Assembly (NCBI RefSeq): GCF_003945595.2
Contig: NW_024104673.1
Span: 293,936-357,935 of the forward strand
Length of the DNA: 64,000 nt
Direction of reading: 5' to 3'
DNA from: Pipra filicauda
Lineage: Eukaryota > Chordata > Aves > Passeriformes > Pipridae
Shown here: positions 1-10,284 of the stretch, piece by piece
How positions within the stretch are numbered: the first letter of the stretch is position 1
Layout of the letters: each line of letters opens with the position of its first letter
The notes under the pieces: generated by a model
The model's input: only the letters and a program-made list of their open reading frames with translations
What the model was told of the DNA's origin: nothing
Database searches by the model: none
Translations under genes and position numbers: made by a program

Positions 1-262
1 CAGGAGTCAATCCCAAACCCGATTTTGAGTTAACCCCAATCCCATCCAAAATCCCGTGCAGGAGTCAATCCCAAAACCAATTCTGAGCTAATCCCAAACC
101 CACCCAAAATCCCTGGCAGGAGTCAATCCCAAAACCAATTTTGAGTGAATTTCAAACCCATCCACAATCCCTGGCAGGAGTCAATCCCAAACCCAATTCT
201 GAGTTAATCCCAAACCCATCCAAAATCCCTGGCAGGAGTCAATCCCAAACCCAATTTTGAGG
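1..262. repeat. 58-bp minisatellite, about 4.5 copies, cut by the window edge
   Basis: The motif CAGGAGTCAATCCCAAA recurs at 1, 59, 117, 175 and 233, an exact 58-bp period. Copies differ by scattered substitutions. The last copy breaks off near 262 into unique sequence. The array begins at base 1, so its true length is unknown. The short minus-strand open frames across it are by-products of the repeat. Confidence 0.93.
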
Positions 263-1479
263 GGCTCTGGGTAAGACCCTTCCTCAGGGACTCCCCTCCC
301 AGCAGTTTGTACCCCGGAGACACCCCCAAAATCCCAGCCAGCCTCTCCCTGCCCCGCTCCAGAGCCGGATGACACCAGCAAATTATCCAAATAGTTTCTT
401 GCAAAGGCTTGCCTTGAACAGGGGAGAGGATCCCTCATTAAAGCATAAAATTAAACACTTCAGAACAAAGATATTGGCACATTAATATGGAGATTCTGCC
501 TCCCCCCTCATCAAGATGCAGCAGCCCTTGGTGTGCAATTTGCATTGGAAAGCGGAGGAGCCACAGAGCATTAACAGCTGTGAAATTGGTGTCATTCTTA
601 AAGGTTAAAATAAACCCAGCTATTCTCTCAAGCTGCCAAGCATTTCTTTGCAAGATCTATGGCCAGAGCCTTCATGAATCATGAATTTGCTTTTTTTTCC
701 CGTTTTTTATGGAGTGTGGAAGGATCCTTGGGAAGATCTTTCCTCCCTGCTCGGCTCCTTCCCCGAGCACTAGGGGTGAGTGAGGCAAGCAGGAATCAGG
801 CAGGATTATGCCTTTCACTTTGCACAGCAGCTCTTTAAATTAAAAAAAAAATTAAATTAAAACAAAAACCAACCAGGGAATGACATGGCAGCCTCCTCAC
901 TCCACTCTTGAGAAAGTCCCTTCGAACTTTTCTAGCCAATAGTTACTGGAATTTGTTTTGCAAGAGTGGCAATTTGTGTTTGTTGTGTTTTTTTTTTTTT
1001 TTTAATTTCTATTAAAGTAACGAGCCACAGGTCCTAAGGTTGGTATAATAAAAATTCTGGGCACTGTGCTGGACAAAAAAACCCTTTGACATGAGAATCC
1101 TTCTTTGCCTGTGATTTTTTTCAGAAGGTAGAAAGATCATTGTCAGGGAAAAACTTAATTGCCAAGGCCTAAATTAGCACAGTGAGGGGTGAGTGAGTGG
1201 AGCATCATTAAAATATAGAGAAGGAACTGGGAAAGCTCAAGTCTCAGATCTGGTGGAACCCCAGAACTGCAGAGGCTGAAGGTCCCTGGGAATCTTTGTA
1301 GCTCCTGGATTTTGGGCTGTCACTGGGACCTTCTTGTCCCAGTCCCCACCCCAAACACCCCTGGGTGGGACCTGTTTGTCCCAGGAAAACAGAGTGTTTT
1401 TAGGAGAAGAGAAGCAGGGAAGTTTTCCATGTTTCTCTGACAGTAATACAGCCATTCTCCTCCTTTTAGGGCTCCTGCT
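263..1479. other. Unique non-coding DNA, no gene seen
   Basis: No CR1 fragment or convincing exon is visible. About 430-690 is AT-rich, low in CpG and free of simple repeats, with the texture of a conserved non-coding element, but conservation cannot be judged from one sequence. Short A/T tracts occur near 840-865 and a T run near 988-1003. Open frames here are short and unlike any protein I know. Confidence 0.5.
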
Positions 1480-1575
1480 AATCCCAGAAAATCCCAGAAT
1501 AGGATCACGGAGGGACCTCGAGGATCATCTTGTTCTACACCTTCCACCAGCCCAGGTTGCTCAGAAGAAAAGACA
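1480..1575 (-). mobile_element. CR1: CR1 LINE 3'-end fragment, degenerate
   Basis: The minus strand reads as the CR1 3' terminus. On the plus strand 'AGGGACCTCGAGGATCATC' is followed by 'ACCTTCCACCAGCCCAGG' and 'TTGCTCAGA'. The usual CCATGGCAGGG segment between them is missing, so the copy has an internal deletion as well as 5' truncation. It has no coding capacity. Confidence 0.7.
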
Positions 1576-2754
1576 CCCCCCCCTCATCATCCCCCCCATG
1601 AACTCAACCACCCCATTTGTGCTTCGTTGCTCTGGAAAATTCGGGATTTATTATGACTCTGCCTGAAGGAAAGGCAGCAGCTCCCACCTCTCCCAGCCTG
1701 GACAGGTGATGCTTCCCCTGCCAAGTGGGACCCCTGAGGAGTCCTCTGGAGACCCAAACCCAGGGGAGGGGCCAGGGCTGGGGCTGAGCAGGGGGTTTGT
1801 CCCTCCCGGTTCAGCTGGGAGGGGAAATCCAAGGGGGAAGAGCCTGGAACTGCCTGTTCCCAGCCCCGCTCCGGGTGCCAGACCCCGGGCAGGCTCAGGA
1901 AGGGGAATCCTGGGGAATTGGGGGGGGAGTTCCCTGTGGATTGGCCTCCGAGGGGGAGGATGATGAACCCCACATCCAGGAAGGTTTGGAGAGAAGCAAA
2001 CCAGCACCTCCAGCCCTCCCCTTCCCACCTCCTTCCTCAGGTTCAGTTCCAGGTGCACCTCACACCTCCCTCCTTCCTCAGAGGAGCAGGGAAGCAGCAG
2101 CAGGGAGCCCTGAATTTCCAAGCTCAAGTCTTCCTTTTTTTCTTCCTTTTTGATCCAATCGTGCTTTCCAAGCTCATTTCTTCCCTTTCTTTTTTTCTTT
2201 TTTTCCCCTCCCCTCTCCCTGCACCCTCTTTTTTGATCCAAACTGAACTTAAAATAGAAGAGGAAAAGGGCTTGCAGAAATATCTGCCAGCTGCTCCGAG
2301 CTCTCTCACCAGTTAAAAAACCTGTTTTTTTAGCTTAGTCAGAAGACCTTTTCCCATCCATTCATTAGGAAAAGAAGCAGGAGAGGGTGTCATCAAAGCA
2401 GCCAGCCAAGGGAGGTCTGGGGATGGGAGTGAAAGAAAGAAACTGGGATGCAGGGAGTGGATCAAACAAAAAGGATAAAGGACACTGGGGGTGACAATGA
2501 AGCAGCAACTCCGAGCTGTCCTCTACATCCAAGGAGACTTTCTGTGTTTGCCAGGGAAATTTCACCTCCAGCTGTTTCCTGACAGCTCCAGGGTCCACAT
2601 TTCTAAACCAGGCTTTTGCCTTTTTCACCGAAAGCAGGAGAAAAGCAGATTTTACAGAGCAGAGTTTCGGATACTCAAACCACATCGGGGCAAACAGGTG
2701 ATTTTTAGGGAGCTTGCAAAGGGAAAGGGAGAAGAGCAACGGTTCTCTCACAGC
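1576..2754. other. Unique GC-rich then pyrimidine-rich DNA, no gene seen
   Basis: About 1680-2100 is rich in GGGG and CCCC runs. About 2130-2230 is a C/T-rich tract with runs of T. Open frames of 118-196 codons occur on both strands. Their composition simply follows the base skew (Pro/Gly/Ser-rich, or Lys/Glu-rich on the other strand) and no domain is recognisable. Confidence 0.5.
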
Positions 2755-2880
2755 AGCAATCGTGGTTTGGGCTAGAAGGGATTTTAAAGACCACCCAGGG
2801 CCCCCCCTGCCATGGGCAGGGACACCTTCCACCAGCCCTGGATAATTCCAGGGGGTCACAGCATCCCAAAGCTCCATTTA
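2755..2880 (-). mobile_element. CR1: CR1 LINE 3'-end fragment
   Basis: The plus strand carries 'GTGGTTTGGGCTAGAAGGGA', then a CCATGGGCAGGGACACCTTCCACCAG-like core, which is the reverse complement of the CR1 3' end. It is 5'-truncated after about 125 bp and non-coding. Confidence 0.88.
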
Positions 2881-5800
2881 ATTCTTCCCAGCAGCTCCCT
2901 CTGAAGCAGCTGCAGGAAAATAGAGCCATCACCAACCAGGACAAGCGATTTGCATGGCTGTTTTATCTCCCTTTGTAGTCCTAAATTAAGATTTGTCTCC
3001 CAGATTTGCTGCTGCATCAAATGGAAACTAAACAGGGATTGATTGTCTGTTCTAATTGCCACTGATCTGGTGATCAGCCCCAAGAGTCAGCAGCTCAGAG
3101 GCCTCGTGTGAACTGGGAATTTGACCCAGTTCAAGCCCCTGGAAGATTTGGCTGCAGGTTTCTGGTTGAGCCAGAGCTGGATGTCACAGCCACCTAAACA
3201 CCAAGGGGCTGTTGTTTGGGAAACTCCGTTGTGTCAGCTCCCAGTTTGAATTTTAAACACAATAAAGGAGATCTTCTGGAGATCTTCTGGAGATCTTTTA
3301 TCCGGAAACTGATACAGAGACTTTAAGGCCTGATCCACAAGTGGGTCCAATAGCAATAAATTGGCACCTCAGCCAGATCAGAACCCAAAAACCAGAACTT
3401 GGGTCCTGCTCTGCCTGTCCTAAGCAAGTCAGGATAATTCTCCCAGTCCTCTTTTCAAGATTAGCAGAATTTAATCTTGCCTGGTTTTTCAGTCAAAAAT
3501 TCCAGGCTGGGCTCCACACAAAATAAAAAATCCCAGCCCACAAAACATCCCAAACCCCCCCGACCTTCAAACCACCAAGTGAACTAAAACCCAGCTGAGT
3601 TTGTGAAGCCTGCCATGGTTTTTAAGTCCATTCTTAGTGGGTTTAGCCAGAGGTAACAAGGTGACATCTATACAAACACGAGCTGTGCACATTTCTGATG
3701 GTTTGAGTTCTCTGGGCACCTTCAGCTGCATTTGCTGGGGTCCCAAATGCCTCAGAGTTCCCCAAGCCCTTTGCCAAAAGCCAAATTGTTAGAAGACAAC
3801 CCTAAACCCACTCCACTCAAAGCCCACATCACCCCACCACCCCTCACTGGCCACCAGGGGGGAAGAACTGGGAATGTCAAACACCCCCAGTTGTGGGAAA
3901 AGCCTCAACTGTGCTGAACAATTGCCCCCAAGGCACGAATCTGTGGGAAACCAGGCTTTGTTAATCCCTGGGCTCAAGGAAATACTGATTCCTACCCCGA
4001 GGAAGGGGCCTGTTTCCTGCCAGCTGCCTTCCCAGCCAGGGGAGCTGGGGGTGCCTCCAGCCAGGGCTGCTCAGGACCCTTGGACACAGCACTAATCCCT
4101 CAGGTCAGGCCTCAACAGTTCAGACCTGGCTGGACGAGCCCCAGCAGTAATTTGAGTCCCTCGTGATATTTAAGCCAGGGCTGGACAAAGCCTGAGAAAA
4201 CTGGAACCCAACCTGGCTTAGGGAGACAGGAGGGGTTGCAGCATCATTTTGTGCTCGCTCTTCCAGTTCCACTCAGGTTTTGGCCACTTTGTTTGGAAAT
4301 TCCTGCTCTCCTCCCCCAAAATAAACCCCGTCCTTCACTGCAGGAGCCACGTGGCAAAGCTTTGGTGCCTCAGATGCTGCAGGGAACTCTCAGTGGGGCT
4401 CCAGGACAATTTGGCTGCTGGCCAGTGCCCCCCAAATCGAGGGACCTGCTCCTCAGTGGCCGCTGTCACACCCACCAAACAGCTGATCCCGCCCTGCAGA
4501 GCTCCTGACAATCTCACACCAGGAATTCCTGACTTCTCAGCTCTTCCCATGGCTCAGGACAGGTAGCAGCAGGTATTATTCCCAGGGATTTCAGAGTGAT
4601 GCTGAAAGCCTCCTGCTTACCAGGCCGAGCTCGTGAGAGAGAGAAAAGGGGCTGGAACAATCCCTGAAAAAATTGCTTAGGTCTTTCCCAAAGAAAAATT
4701 TCCACTTGCCAAAGAAAAATTTCCAATCCGGGCTTGCCAAGGCCTGGATGTGGGGTAGCAAATATCTCCTAGGATGGAGGTTGGCTAATTAACAGCACTT
4801 AATAGCTGGCTAGAAGAGGTATGGCCACAAAAATGAAATTAAGGAGTTCATATCACAGAAACTGAGTTTTTTTTTTTTCCTCTCTGGGGCAGGTGAGGCT
4901 TGGGGGCCACTCCTGGAATGACAGCACAGCCCAAAGCAGTGAACAATAAGCAGGGGGAGGCAGGGAAATCAAGGCAGGAAGCTTCTGAGAATGCTCTGGC
5001 ACTAAAAATAGCCAGGAGTTTTGGTTATTTTCGGGTACAGTGCCAGCAGGCAGCAAAATCTGCAACATCATTCCCCGCGCTCCCCAGCACGGCTTCCCGG
5101 GAACAACAGGGCAAATTTGGGCAAGGATGCAAAGAACACCGAGTTGTTCAGCTCCCCTGGTGCTGAGGAGCAGGGAAAGGCCCTAATAGAGGCACAGAAT
5201 CCCAGCTAAATATACAGAGGGACACCAGGAATAGCCTGGGACAGCTCTGGGCTCTGGGAAGCCTCCCCTGCCTCCAGCAGGGCTGGGTCGTGCCCTGGCT
5301 GTGCTGGGGCTGCTTAAATTGGCTTCTCAGCAGCCCTTTTCCACCCGGAGCCCCCAGGACCCCTTTGGCTTTGCAGAGGCTAAAATCAGGATTTAGAACG
5401 AAGGAATCAAAGGGCAGTTTGGCCCCGAAGTGGGGGAGCGGAGCTATTTTGGGGTTGGATTCACACGGGGGACTTTCTGGAGCATCAGCTGGACACGGGC
5501 ACTGGGAGTGAATCAGCAGCCTGGGGACCAACTGGGAACCGGGGAGGGGCAGGGGGGAGCACATGTATCAATTATATCATGTCGTGTCTAACGGTTAAAT
5601 CCATTTCTGTTGCTGACCCGAAGGACTGGCCAGCCCTGCCCCTGCCTTCCCATCCCCCTGCCCGGAGCTTTGGAGCCTCGGCTTCCTCATTAAAGTGGCT
5701 GAATAGAGGCTGCACTTGTTACACGGCTCTGCCTGCAAAGGCTGCCCCAGCGTCCAGGCAGCCCTGCTCCCTTCCCAAATCCACCCCCGGGGTGGATTCA

Positions 5801-7299
5801 CCTGCTGGGTAGGTCCAGGGAAAGGGGCTGGGAGGGTGGAGTGGGGGGCTGTCACCAGCAGTAACCCACCTGTGGGCACCTCTGACCATCCCCACCCTGA
5901 TTAAACGGTGTAAAATCTCCACAGTCACATTCCCTGCCTGGTTTTGGTGGGAATTGCACCAGTGATCCCAGTGATCACCCCCAGGGTGACTCTCCAGGTG
6001 CTCCCTGGGTCACCCCTCCCCTCCCAGTTCACACACTCACTTCCACAGGTTATCCCACAAAATGATCAGAAACGAGGAGCCCCAGCCCAGGCTGGGAATT
6101 TGTGCCTCCCATCAAGTTTTTTTTCCTTGCAATCTATGATGGAGCTGCCCCAGGCCTCCGTGGGATATATTAGAGCCCAAGACAGTTGTCTGACAAATTC
6201 CTGATAAACAAAGGGGACAAAGCTGGAACTCGAGCTATGTGCGAGTCTATTTATGTTTGTTAGTTGCGAGTTACTTCTTTAGTAAACGTTTCCTGTTTAA
6301 GAAACACAGATTTTTAAAAGCCTGCAAGGAAATTCCCAGTGCCCCCAGTCAGAAAAAAAGCCAGGTTGTGCTGGGCAGATCCAGCCCTTCTCATATGAGA
6401 GCTTTTAAAATGAGTCTTCAAGAGATTCTGTCAGCTTGTTTTAACCAAAAAAGGCCTGACCAGCAGTCCCTGCACTGAAGAGGTTTCCAAAAAATTGAGG
6501 CATTCAACACTGCAAAGTTAATCTCCCCAAGCAGAGCCCACTTCCAATTAAGTTATTATATAAATGCACACTAAGCAGCTGCTGGAACACACCTAAGCTA
6601 TAGGATATGGTGAGCACATGTTCCTGCTGAACACGCACTAAAATGTGATTTTCCCCTACTTGCACTCATCTGTTGCCTCAGTTTGCCTTTTTATTTCCAA
6701 GAGGATAATCACAAGCCCAGCTGATGGTTCATCTTCACCACACAGGGAACAAGCTGGGTGAACAGGGAATATTTCCTCCCTCTGATGCTCAATTTACTCC
6801 ATGAATGACGTCCCACGAGCTTTTCCCCTGTCCTCCTTCTCCAGAGCAGAGAACTGATGCAGAGATGGAACGGGAATAAGATGGAGCCTGACCCCCAACT
6901 GGGCACCAGGGGATCCAAACCCATTCCCAGAGGCATCAACAGAACCCCAGAGCCCCATTCCAAGCCTGGCCTATTTAATTGCTGCATTCCCAGTTCTTCC
7001 AAAGCAGGAACAGCCCTTTGGCATCCCAATTTCTGCTCTCCTTCCCCCTCAGTGCTCTGGGAAGCTCCAGCTGCCTCAGCAATCCCAAAATCCCTTAGCA
7101 ATCCCAAAGTCATTGCCGTGGGCAGGGCCCCCCCACCCACAGGGAATAATTTTTCCCCAGTGTCTCACCTAAACCTGACCTCTTCCACCCCAAAACTGAG
7201 CATCACCAGGCAGTGTCTCAGCCTGGGCTGTGTCACCAGCACTTGGGGGTCCGGGAGGGCGATTTGGGGCTCCCACACAATTCCCAATGACTCAAGGAA
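2881..7299. other. Long unique stretch without recognisable genes or dispersed repeats
   Basis: This is about 4.4 kb of ordinary non-coding sequence. The only local repeat is three copies of an 11-bp GGAGATCTTCT unit at 3267-3299. Open frames of up to 143 codons lack domain signatures and plausible paired splice sites. Nothing here supports a gene call. Confidence 0.5.
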
Positions 7300-7455
7300 A
7301 GATGTAAGAAGCTGTGGCTGCTCCAAGATCCCTGCAAGTGTCCAAGGCCAGGTTGGAGCCACCTGGGCTGGCGAAGGTGTCCCTGCCCATGGCAGGGGGT
7401 GGAATGGGATGATTTTAAAGCCCTTCCAACCCAAACCACCCCGGGATTCCAGGAT
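7300..7455 (+). mobile_element. CR1: CR1 LINE 3'-end fragment
   Basis: The segment contains 'AAGTGTCCAAGGCCAGGTTG', the GGTGTCCCTGCCCATGGCAGG core and 'CCCTTCCAACCCAAACCA' in plus orientation, ending in a decayed tail. It begins near 'AAGAAGCTGTGGCTGC', so only the last 155 bp or so of the element survive. It contributes to a spurious 220-codon open frame. Confidence 0.9.
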
Positions 7456-7582
7456 GTCCTGCCCTACCCCCACCCCCGAATTCCTGATCACCCTTCCCTC
7501 CGAAGCCATCCCAGTCTAACGCGGCGGTTCCTGCGGGATTCTCCCCTGCCCATCCTGGGATCAGGGCAGGCCCGAACGGGAG

Positions 7583-7640
7583 GGATTGGACGATTTAAGG
7601 TTCTCCCAACCCAACCCATTCCCTGATGCTCTGGAAGCGC
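7583..7640 (+). mobile_element. CR1: Very short CR1 LINE 3'-terminal fragment
   Basis: The segment 'GGATTGGACGATTTAAGG' followed by 'TTCTCCCAACCCAACCCATT' corresponds to the last 55 bp or so of CR1 in plus orientation. It lies about 130 bp downstream of a longer CR1 fragment in the same orientation, so it may be a separate insertion or a split piece of the same one. Confidence 0.65.
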
Positions 7641-7844
7641 CGCGCGTAGCAGCCCCACAACCCTCCCCGCCCGAGGCTGCCGATGCTCCGGGGCGCGGTG
7701 ACACCTCCCCGCTCCCACCCTCTTCCCAAATCCGGCTCTGGAGAGGGCTGGAGCCGCTCGCTCCCAATAGATGGCAGCAGTGCCCGGACACACAGGAGCG
7801 GCTCCAGGTGAGCCGGGATGCTCCTGCCGCTGGACCACCCTGCC

Positions 7845-7917
7845 TTCCCTCCCTCCCTCCCGGGCCCTTCTTCGTCCCCCTGAATGCAGCAGCTCCCTCC
7901 CTCCCTCCCTCCCTCAC
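7845..7917. repeat. Interrupted (TCCC)n simple repeat
   Basis: Two TCCC runs near 7847-7861 and 7890-7914 are separated by about 30 bp of other sequence inside the CpG-rich block. Such homopurine-homopyrimidine tracts can adopt non-B structure. No function is shown. Confidence 0.85.
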
Positions 7918-8429
7918 CCCGGGCTTCCCCTCTCCCTCCCCGGCCCGTCCTCCCCTACTTTTGTCCGGCGCTGCCGAGGCCGGGACAGGGCACTGGATGT
8001 TCCCTGAAAATAGCGCCCTGTCAATGGAGAGGAGGGTTTTGTTACCCTGCGTGTCCCTGATCGAACCCTTTGCGACTTAATCACGCTTTTGGCAGCGGCG
8101 TAAGAAACGAGCCATGAATCGAGTTATTGTATTTCCTGGATTTTCCTCTGCCATTGTCGTGTGCGACCCCGGAGAATGCCCACGGCTTCCCCTGCTTCAT
8201 TCCCCCTCCAAGCCCGGCCAAAAGGGCTTTTTTTTTCTTTTTTTTTTGGTTTTGCTAAGGCTGTGTAATGATTTACAACGGTTTAAAAACCCTCATCTGG
8301 GAGGGTTAAACCTCTGCACAGAGGAAGGGAGGATGGAAAGGGCTCAGACACAGTCAGGGAAACCGGGGGGGAAAGAAAAAGCAGCAAGAAGTTGCTTTAC
8401 AAATGCGGGCCTCCTACTTTGTTAACACA

Positions 8430-8570
8430 TTTAAGTACTGTTAATTGCAGTGCACCGCGGGATAAAGAGGCATTTGTAATTGATTAATCTATGTTTGCCA
8501 TTTTCTAATTAAAGAGAAAAGAAACCCTAATTATCCCTCTCTGTCCCAGGTCATTATGGAATAAGCAATT
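8430..8570. promoter_or_regulatory. AT-rich block with clustered homeodomain-type TAAT cores
   Basis: Within about 140 bp are GTTAACACATTTAAG, GTTAATTGCAG, TGTAATTGATTAATC, TCTAATTAAAG and CTAATTATCC. These make at least four TAAT/ATTA cores, some overlapping, just downstream of the CpG-rich block. The block has no repeat signature. Such clusters are common in vertebrate developmental enhancers. Enhancer identity here is inference; AT-rich neutral DNA can produce the same pattern. Confidence 0.25.
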
Positions 8571-8783
8571 TTCCCTCCTCGCACACTGGGTTCCCCTATT
8601 CTCCCACGTTACATAAACCCCTCAGCACACAAGGCAGGGGCTGCAGGGCCCAGATCAGCTCGTTAGGCACGACCAGCAGGGCTGGGCTGCTCAGAATCCA
8701 TCGTGGGGACTCACTGAGAGCTTCAATCCGAGCTCCAAACCTCGCAGAGCAGCTCCGTGGGAGCTTTCCCAGCACTCCCCAAC

Positions 8784-8796
8784 CCCCTGGAAAATA
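8784..8796. repeat. Putative target-site duplication, left copy
   Basis: CCCCTGGAAAATA at 8784-8796 matches CCCCCGGAAAATA at 9893-9905 at 12 of 13 positions. The two copies sit exactly at the outer edges of the LINE fragment, one abutting its (ATG)n tail and the other its inverted 5' part. Confidence 0.7.
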
Positions 8797-8818
8797 TCAT
8801 CATCATCATCATGGCCGG
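8797..8818 (-). repeat. (ATG)n 3' tail of the LINE
   Basis: The plus strand shows TCATCATCATCATCATGG, i.e. about five ATG units on the minus strand, directly after the element's last unique bases and directly before the left target-site copy. A short microsatellite in place of poly(A) is typical of RTE-like LINE 3' ends. Confidence 0.75.
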
Positions 8819-8849
8819 GCTTCACGAATGAAGATTTGGGGAGGGCTCT

Positions 8850-9206
8850 ACCCATGTTTGTCACAAGCACGTTGGGGGGCTAAAAAGGCCAATACGAGAA
8901 GTCTGGTTGCAAAAGGCAGAGCAGAAAGACTCCTTGGATGGTAAATTCTGCAAGACACGACTCTTTCTGCCTTGCCTTTTCTCCTCCAGAGTCACCCTGC
9001 TGCGTTCTCAAAGGCATCAGCAGCGTTAGAGATGGGGTGTCTCCAGACCCCCCGGCTGGAGGCCAGAGCAGAGCAGTGATGTTGATCAATGTGGCCAAGG
9101 CTGAGATGTTGTTTCAGGGAGTCCTTGTATCTCCTCTTTGGGGCTCCTCTCTTGCGGCAGCCGGTGGCAAGTTCCCCGTAAAGCAAGATGGGATCTACAT
9201 TCCATG
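8850..9206 (-). pseudogene. LINE reverse-transcriptase C-terminal remnant
   Basis: The minus-strand frame running down to 8992 reads DPILLYGELATGCRKRGAPK and continues with RRYKDSLKQHL, then a VWRH motif. This is the region downstream of the polymerase domain in this LINE family. After a frame change, residues reading SFCSAFCNQTSRIGLFS near 8890-8935 resemble the family's terminal Cys-rich, zinc-finger-like motif. At least one frameshift and a stop separate the two, so no functional product is expected. It is the direct, non-inverted part of the insertion. Confidence 0.8.
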
Positions 9207-9892
9207 GAAGCCTTTCAACCTGAGGTGACTGAAGGCCCACACCAAGACCTTAAACCATCTTGTCCAGGAGCTGCTTTATGCTGATGACGCCGCCCTTGTT
9301 GCCCACACAGAAGCAGCTCTGCAGCGTTTAACATCCTGCCTTGCTGAGGCTGCTGAGCTCTTTGGGCTGGAAGTCAGCTTAGAGAAGACAGAAGTTCTCC
9401 ACCAACCTGCACCTCAGGAAATCTTCCATCATCCCCATATGACCATTGGCCAATCAGAGCTTAAATCAGTCCAGCAGTTTAATTCCCTGGGATGGTAAGA
9501 TTGATGGAGAGATGGACAACAGGTTAGCAAAGGCATCGAGAGCTTTGGGAAAACTCCATAAAAGAGTATGGTGTAATAAACACCTGAAGAAAAGCACCAA
9601 GATCAGTGTTTACAGAGCCATAGTGCTGTGTCTACTCTCTTATATGGATCCAATCCTGGGTCATCCACCGCCACCACCTGCGACTCCTGGAACGCTTCCA
9701 TCAGCGCTGCCTCCGAACAATCCTAAACATCCCCTGGTCAGATGATGTGACCAATCCATCTGTTCTAGAACAGGCAGCAGCCACAAGCATTGAGGCCATG
9801 TTGCTGAGAACACAGCTGGGCTGGGCAGGGCACGTCTCCAGGATGAAGGACCAACCACCCCCTCCCTAAGATCCTGCTTTATGGGGAACTTG
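9207..9892 (+). pseudogene. LINE reverse-transcriptase core remnant (YADD), inverted segment
   Basis: Reading from 9208, PFNLR is followed by an in-frame stop and then HTKTLNHLVQELLYADDAAL, with the catalytic YADD at 9277-9288. The frame runs to about 9499 (VSLEKTEVLHQP, then QFNSLG). There a small deletion and frameshift lead into KIDGEMDNRLAKASRALGKL and VYRAIVLCLLSY. A second frame change near 9650 gives LRLLERFHQRCLRTILNIPW and ATSIEAMLLRTQLGWAGHV. A third leads to ILLYGELA at the breakpoint. The palm and thumb order is conserved, but several frame breaks make it non-functional. The 5' part, including any endonuclease, is absent. Confidence 0.85.
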
Positions 9893-9905
9893 CCCCCGGA
9901 AAATA
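9893..9905. repeat. Putative target-site duplication, right copy
   Basis: CCCCCGGAAAATA is the partner of 8784-8796 with one mismatch. Its position right after the conserved GGGGAACTTGCC of the inverted segment defines the 5' edge of the LINE insertion. Confidence 0.7.
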
Positions 9906-10284
9906 AGTCTGGAGAAAAAGATGAACTTGGTGACTTCATCCCATCAGGTAGGTCATAAAGAAGGATTAAAAAAAGCCCTAAGAGGTAAAAAAGATGACAC
10001 CTGAGCTGCTGCTGTGGTTCTTTCTGTGTCACCTGAATGTCAGGGAAAGGCAGAGGGAGCATTTGATCCACAGGCTGCAGTCCAGGGCTTGGATTCAGCC
10101 CCAGCTGCTGCTGCAGCTCCTGAAATTCTCTCAAGGAAGAAGAACATCCAACCTGTCCCCTCTGAAATGTTCCACATCCTCTGCCATCCCCTCCTCCATG
10201 CCCCAGGCCACTGCAACCCCCCCTTGCTGGGAGAAGGCAGCTCGTGGGCCAAGAGGAGGAGAAATGGGAAAAGCCTCCAACGGT

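Larger units (their letters stand above)
7500..8180. promoter_or_regulatory. CpG-rich block, possible CpG island
   Basis: The block is visibly richer in CpG than its surroundings, with clusters such as GCGCCGCGCG near 7640, GGGGCGCGG near 7692, and GTCCGGCGC and GAGGCCGGG near 7965-7985. It contains a (TCCC)n tract and a CR1 tail. Birds often carry promoters in such blocks, but no TATA box, initiator or downstream exon is evident. It could equally be a GC-rich repeat-bearing intron. A regulatory role is inference from composition only. Confidence 0.3.
8797..9892 (-). mobile_element. 5'-inverted non-CR1 LINE insertion, RTE-like
   Basis: The element is in two oppositely oriented parts. On the minus strand, about 9206 down to 8797, lie the C-terminal end of a reverse-transcriptase polyprotein (ILLYGELATGCRKRGAPK), a 3' untranslated piece and an (ATG)n microsatellite tail. 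On the plus strand, about 9207-9892, lies the upstream catalytic part with YADD. The same ILLYGEL segment ends both parts, so the breakpoint lies there with roughly 30 bp duplicated. A 12/13 direct repeat brackets the unit. This order is what twin priming during target-primed reverse transcription produces. The family resembles LINE ORFs often database-labelled 'craniofacial development protein 2-like', and I place it near RTE-type elements. Clade assignment is tentative. It is dead, with several frameshifts and stops. Confidence 0.82.

Noticed and set aside
8797..9892. Two unrelated LINE insertions in opposite orientation instead of one
   Set aside because: The shared ILLYGEL breakpoint, the continuous element coordinates and the single pair of 12/13-bp flanking repeats fit one 5'-inverted insertion better.
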